Source: Treponema sp.
Lineage (GTDB): Bacteria > Spirochaetota > Spirochaetia > Treponematales > Treponemataceae
Reading direction: 5' to 3'
DNA length: 9,075 bases
NCBI GenBank assembly: GCA_016297805.1
Contig: JAEDFX010000090.1
Location: forward strand, 1-9,075
The translations under genes were made by a program, and so were the position numbers. A model generated the notes under the pieces. It was given only the letters and a program-made list of their open reading frames with translations, did not search any database and had not been told where the DNA came from. Position 1 is the first letter of the stretch. Every line of letters begins with the position of its first letter. This document shows positions 6,504 to 9,075 of the stretch, one piece after another.

Positions 6504-7526
6504 ATGTCAGACATTAGCGATCCATGTACTGCAACTTCTCTTATGTTTGGAATTGGTGGTGCGGCAGCTTTTAATCTTTCCATGGGGGCTGGCAAAAAGG
6601 ATACTGCTGGAAAATTTGTAGGCAATGCTCTTATTGCTGCAGGTTCTATCGCTTTAGTCATCACACTGATAGGCGAGATTTTTCTTACGCCAATGCTTAA
6701 ATTTTTTGGTGCAACAAATAACATTCTTCCTTATGCAAAAGAATATACTCGTATTACTGCAATTGGTTTTCCATTTCTGATTATTACAGTAAGTGGCGGT
6801 CATATGATTCGTGCGGACGGCAAGCCAACTGTTTCCATGATTTGTAATTTGACAGGTGCAATTATTAATACTGGACTGGATGCACTTTTTGTTATTGGAT
6901 TTGGATGGGGAATGAAGGGTGCTGCAGCGGCTACAGTGATTGGACAGGTTATCAGCTGTAGTATTGCAGTTTATCATCTGGCACATTTTAGAACTGTAAA
7001 GCTGACTAAAAATGACTGGCTTCCTGATATGAAAATCATCCTTCGGGTTGCCAATCTTGGTATGAGTCAGGGATTTAATCAGATAGCTATGATGGTCGTA
7101 CAGATTGTCTTGAACAATTCTCTGAAGCATTATGGGGCACTTTCAATTTATGGCGAAGATATTCCTATTGCGGTTGTTGGAATCTCTTCAAAACTGGCAA
7201 TGCTGTATTTCTCCTTCTGTATTGGAATTTCTCATGCAGTGCAACCAATCGCTTCATTTAATTACGGGGCTAAAAATTATTTGCGTACACGACAAGCTTA
7301 CACAAAAGCAATTATGGCGGGTTCCGTGATTTCTGTTTTAGCATTTACAATTTTCCAGCTTTTCCCACGTCAGATTATTTTCTTGCTTCCATTGATTTGG
7401 GGAATCAACGGTATGATGTTTGCAGGGGCAATTGCGGATGCTTTGGCATTTGTTATGGCACTTTCATTTGCGATTAGAGAATTTAGTAGGCCAGAGTATA
7501 AAAACATTTTTAAACTACAAGTTTAA
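6504..7526 (+). pseudogene. MATE-family multidrug/sodium efflux transporter, shortened at the N-terminus and internally
   Basis: The frame is open to TAA 7524-7526 but gives only about 340 residues, against roughly 450 for MATE transporters. Family sequence begins at once with CTATSLMFGIGGAAAFNLSMGAGKKD, which normally lies about 60 residues in, so the first membrane segment or two are missing. IRADGKP, the GAIINTGLDALFVIGFGWGMKGAA stretch (in two parts), and GISHAVQPIASFNYGAK are well preserved. Near the end, FPRQII (bases 7362-7379) runs directly into FLLPLIWGINGMMFAG. In family members I remember, these parts are separated by some 55-65 residues spanning two helices, with a second RQII just before FLLPL. 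A deletion between the two RQII copies would explain this. ATG 6504 has no Shine-Dalgarno sequence; an in-frame GTG at 6495 is the alternative. Twelve helices cannot be formed, so transport is unlikely. It could instead be an assembly error. Confidence 0.75.
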
Positions 7527-7538
7527 TGACTTTTTTTT
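7510..7538 (+). terminator. Weak A+T-rich terminator candidate after the MATE remnant
   Basis: TTAAAC (7510-7515) and GTTTAA (7521-7526) form a 6-bp stem overlapping the stop codon, followed after four bases by eight T (7531-7538). The long T-run is typical but the stem is weak. A second A+T hairpin (AAAATA-TTAG-TATTTT, 7542-7557) follows. Confidence 0.35.
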
Positions 7539-7610
7539 GAAAAAATATTAGTATTTTATTCATCAAACTTAAATATTGTTCATGGGTTTATTCCTTGAAC
7601 ACAAAAAAAT

Positions 7611-7623
7611 GGACCGTTGGTCC
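7611..7623 (+). other. Small G+C-rich hairpin in the leader of the small ORF/XRE pair
   Basis: GGACC (7611-7615) and GGTCC (7619-7623) flank GTT, and stand out in an otherwise A+T-rich stretch (7527-7651) with no gene. AAAAAAAT before it could pair with ATTTTTTT (7634-7641) if ten bases bulge. It may fold in the leader RNA. No confident promoter was found in this gap. Confidence 0.3.
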
Positions 7624-7651
7624 GGAGTTATCAATTTTTTTAGAGGTGCGT

Positions 7652-7831
7652 ATGTTCACAATTAACACAGGAATTATTCAGTCAGTATCAGCAGGAATTA
7701 GCGGACACATTGTTCATTTGAATCTAGTACGCAATTCTAATGTCAACGTGGTGGTGCGTGACAATTTTGATAATGAAGTTTTTGTGAGAAGGGAGAACAA
7801 AATAAATCTATGGAGAAAATCAAATTTTTAA
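7652..7831 (+). CDS. Small protein of unknown function (59 aa) overlapping the XRE regulator gene
   Basis: I do not recognise this protein. ATG 7652 is preceded at good spacing by AGAGGTG (7642-7648), which favours it over an in-frame TTG at 7595. The product starts MFTINTGIIQSVSAGISGHI and is rich in Val, Ile and Asn with alternating polar and aliphatic residues, which suggests beta-strands. It has a short basic C-terminus and no signal peptide or membrane helix. Its last 22 bases overlap the start of the regulator in another frame, and the regulator's GGGAG lies inside it, so the two are probably translated together. Such tight pairing suggests a functional link, for instance as a partner or effector of the regulator, but no evidence shows what. 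A chance ORF remains possible. Confidence 0.5.
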   Translation: MFTINTGIIQSVSAGISGHIVHLNLVRNSNVNVVVRDNFDNEVFVRRENKINLWRKSNF

Positions 7832-8139
7832 AACCAGTTATAGATCTTAAGGGTACAGGTACCCAAATCAAATCATTAAGAAAAGAAAGTGGATTTTCTG
7901 TGCGTGATATTCAGGAAATTTTCGGCTTTGAATTTCCACAGGCCGTATATTCTTGGGAACAGGGTAAAAATGTTCCAACAATCGACAATCTTCTAGTTTT
8001 ATCAAAACTCTTTAAGGTTTCCATGGATGAAATTATTGTAACTAGAAATGTTGAAGTTGATGTAATCTGTTCTGCTGAAACTGCTGAGAAAATCTGCAAT
8101 AAGAAATGTGAAAACTGTAAATATAAGCTTTCTGCTTAG
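7810..8139 (+). CDS. XRE/Cro-type HTH transcriptional regulator with C-terminal cysteine cluster
   Basis: 109 residues. Residues about 16-76 form an HTH_3 domain: GTQIKSLRKESGFSVRDIQE, then FPQAVYSWEQGKNVPTIDNL with the recognition helix around 43-50, and LLVLSKLFKVSMDEII as the closing helices. The C-terminal 33 residues lack helix-turn-helix character and contain Cys87, Cys96, Cys100 and Cys103 (C-x8-C-x3-C-x2-C), which could bind a metal or sense redox state. The start ATG 7810 is the only Met in the right place. GGGAG at 7791-7795 is 14 bases away, farther than usual, and the start overlaps the 59-residue ORF. XRE proteins are usually dimeric repressors acting on palindromes. Candidate targets here are those at 8207-8262 before glmS and 6463-6478, but this is untested. 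Confidence 0.88.
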   Translation: MEKIKFLKPVIDLKGTGTQIKSLRKESGFSVRDIQEIFGFEFPQAVYSWEQGKNVPTIDNLLVLSKLFKVSMDEIIVTRNVEVDVICSAETAEKICNKKCENCKYKLSA

Positions 8140-8206
8140 TGTGATTTGTAAAATTTATCAAAAGTAGCAAATAGTACAGTCTAAAATCCAAAGTCTACTA
8201 CCTAAT

Positions 8207-8224
8207 AATGTAATTTATTACATT
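8207..8224. promoter_or_regulatory. Perfect palindrome AATGTAATTTATTACATT upstream of the glmS -35 (operator candidate)
   Basis: AATGTAA and TTACATT are perfect 7-bp inverted arms around TTTA. The right arm overlaps the first two bases of the -35 hexamer (8223-8228). The same TGTAA/TTACA half-sites recur at 8252-8262, centre to centre 41.5 bases away. Confidence 0.55.
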
Positions 8225-8251
8225 GAAAAACTAGGGGATATCTACTATTAT
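8223..8251 (+). promoter_or_regulatory. Near-consensus sigma70-type promoter for glmS
   Basis: TTGAAA (8223-8228, five of six matches) and TATTAT (8246-8251, five of six) are separated by exactly 17 bases. Transcription should start near 8258, leaving a leader of only about 15 bases with AAGGA (8261-8265) seven bases before ATG 8273. The rest of the gap from the XRE stop, 8140-8206, shows only a short direct repeat AGTCTA and no convincing terminator. Confidence 0.7.
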
Positions 8252-8262
8252 TTACAATGTAA
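8252..8262. promoter_or_regulatory. Palindrome TTACAATGTAA over the glmS start site and ribosome site (operator candidate)
   Basis: TTACA and TGTAA are perfect inverted 5-bp arms around a single A. The element begins right after the -10 hexamer, covers the predicted transcription start, and its last two bases are the first of the AAGGA ribosome site. It carries the same half-sites as 8207-8224, arranged in opposite order around the centre. Confidence 0.45.
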
Positions 8263-8272
8263 GGATTTAACT

Positions 8273-9075
8273 ATGTGTGGAATAGTAGGATACATTGGAA
8301 ATAAAAATGCAGCTCCTGTATTAATCAGAGCGCTTAAAAAACTGGAATACCGCGGATATGATTCTGCAGGAATTGCTGTATATTCTGGAGAAGACATCCT
8401 TGTAAAAAAGGCAAAGGGTGCCCTTAAGAATCTTGCAGAAAAGATTACAGGGGAAACAATTCCTTATACAACAAAGGACAAGGAATTTGACGCCGCAGAA
8501 CTGGCACTTTTTGATAAGACCGGCAGTTTCATAGACGGTACTCTTGGAATCGGACATACACGCTGGGCAACTCATGGAGAACCTAGCGATACAAACTCAC
8601 ATCCTCATACAAGCATGGACGGTACAATTTCTATCGTTCATAACGGAATCATCGAAAACTATGCAGAACTTAAGGCAAAACTTCAGGCAGAAGGCGTAGT
8701 ATTCAAGAGCCAGACAGATACAGAGGTTGTAGTTCATCTTATCGATAAAATCTACAGGGAAGAAAAAGACATCTTCAAGGCTGTAAAAAAGGTTCTTCAC
8801 CTTCTTGAAGGTTCATATGCCCTTGGAGTTGTATGTAAGGATTATCCAGACCGCATTATTTGTGCAAGAAAGGAAAGTCCACTTATCATCGGTATTGGTA
8901 AGGGTGAAAATTTCATTGCTTCCGATGTTCCAGCAATTCTCGAACACACTCGCGATGTTTATTATCTGGGCGAAAAAGAAATCGCCGTTTTGTATACAGA
9001 CCACGTTGATATGTTCAACTTTGAGGGTGAAAAAATCATCAAGGAAGCAAAGCATGTTGAATGGGATCTGGATGC
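8273..9075 (+). CDS. glmS: Glutamine-fructose-6-phosphate aminotransferase (isomerizing), 3' end cut by window
   Basis: ATG 8273 opens a frame that stays open to the right edge (267 full codons). The start MCGIVGYIG gives the catalytic N-terminal Cys after Met removal. Other glutaminase (Ntn hydrolase) landmarks are LEYRGYDSAG (24-33), HTRWATHGEP (95-104) with the glutamine-binding Arg97, HNGIIEN (123-129) with oxyanion-hole Asn124 and Gly125, SQTDTE (146-151) with Asp149, and GENFIASD (211-218). The missing remainder should hold the two SIS domains. The enzyme makes glucosamine-6-phosphate from fructose-6-phosphate and glutamine, the first step to UDP-GlcNAc, peptidoglycan and lipid glycans. 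AAGGA lies seven bases upstream. Compared with E. coli GlmS from memory, about 23 extra residues lie between the first sheet and HTRW (around 58-88). Confidence 0.96.
   Translation, partial: MCGIVGYIGNKNAAPVLIRALKKLEYRGYDSAGIAVYSGEDILVKKAKGALKNLAEKITGETIPYTTKDKEFDAAELALFDKTGSFIDGTLGIGHTRWATHGEPSDTNSHPHTSMDGTISIVHNGIIENYAELKAKLQAEGVVFKSQTDTEVVVHLIDKIYREEKDIFKAVKKVLHLLEGSYALGVVCKDYPDRIICARKESPLIIGIGKGENFIASDVPAILEHTRDVYYLGEKEIAVLYTDHVDMFNFEGEKIIKEAKHVEWDLD

Noticed and set aside
6496..6509. TGACA-ATCA-TGTCA inverted repeat at the MATE start
   Set aside because: Arms of only five bases, overlapping coding sequence; expected by chance in a window this long.
6654..7130. Minus-strand 158-codon ORF
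   Set aside because: Antisense to the well-recognised MATE sequence; its composition (many Asn, Ser, Cys, His) is typical of a shadow frame.
7595..7651. TTG start giving a 78-residue version of the small ORF
   Set aside because: No ribosome site precedes 7595, whereas ATG 7652 has AGAGGTG at suitable spacing.
8124..8138. TAAGC-TTTCT-GCTTA hairpin at the end of the XRE gene as a terminator
   Set aside because: Five-base stem with no T-run after it; not enough to call.
8140..8272. glmS ribozyme riboswitch in the glmS leader
   Set aside because: The predicted leader is only about 15 bases after the promoter at 8223-8251, and the whole gap is 133 bases with no recognisable ribozyme core; palindromes explain the visible structure.
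8321..9055. Three minus-strand ORFs (8321-8575, 8597-8800, 8813-9055)
   Set aside because: They are antisense to glmS, whose frame is continuous from 8273 to the edge and carries all glutaminase motifs; the antisense products resemble no protein family.

Overview
The window is A+T-rich bacterial DNA with compact, tightly spaced genes. It most resembles a host-associated or rumen/gut treponeme (Spirochaetes) or a similar anaerobe. That guess rests on a mixed gene set: an Rpn/PD-(D/E)XK nuclease gene, a flavoprotein plus ferredoxin-reductase pair, a threonine aldolase, YfcE, an EamA permease, a MATE protein and an XRE regulator beside glmS. No rRNA, tRNA, CRISPR array or complete insertion sequence is visible, so the taxonomic placement is inference.

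Layout. Positions 3-947 (+) hold the 3' part of an Rpn-family nuclease gene that runs off the left edge and ends in a glycine-every-fourth-residue tail. It converges, across a hairpin at 956-989, on a five-gene leftward block. In transcription order this block is an EamA/DMT permease (6436-5540), a YfcE-type metallophosphoesterase (5531-4944), a threonine-aldolase-like PLP enzyme (4933-3908), a phytoene-desaturase/RetSat-like FAD oxidoreductase (3900-2347) and a FAD/NAD(P)/2Fe-2S reductase (2204-1002). The first four are 7-10 bases apart and probably form one operon, driven by a promoter at 6455-6483 with a perfect palindrome in its spacer. The fifth is separated by 142 bases containing four hairpins. 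The reductase is a plausible electron donor to the RetSat-like enzyme, but its substrate is unknown.

Rightward from 6489 lies a MATE-family transporter gene that appears damaged. It lacks the usual N-terminus and, by comparison with remembered family sequences, an internal stretch near the C-terminus, while its frame stays open. A small unknown ORF (7652-7831) follows, overlapping an XRE-type regulator (7810-8139) with a C-terminal cysteine cluster. The right end holds the first 267 codons of glmS (8273 to the edge), which makes glucosamine-6-phosphate. Its near-consensus promoter is flanked by two palindromes built from the same TGTAA/TTACA half-sites, about four helical turns apart.

The points most worth following are the palindromes at the two promoters, the hairpin series inside the redox pair, and the shortened MATE gene. 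I see no clear new defence or mobile system. The unknown redox pair and the cysteine-bearing regulator with its overlapping small ORF are the best candidates for undescribed biology.
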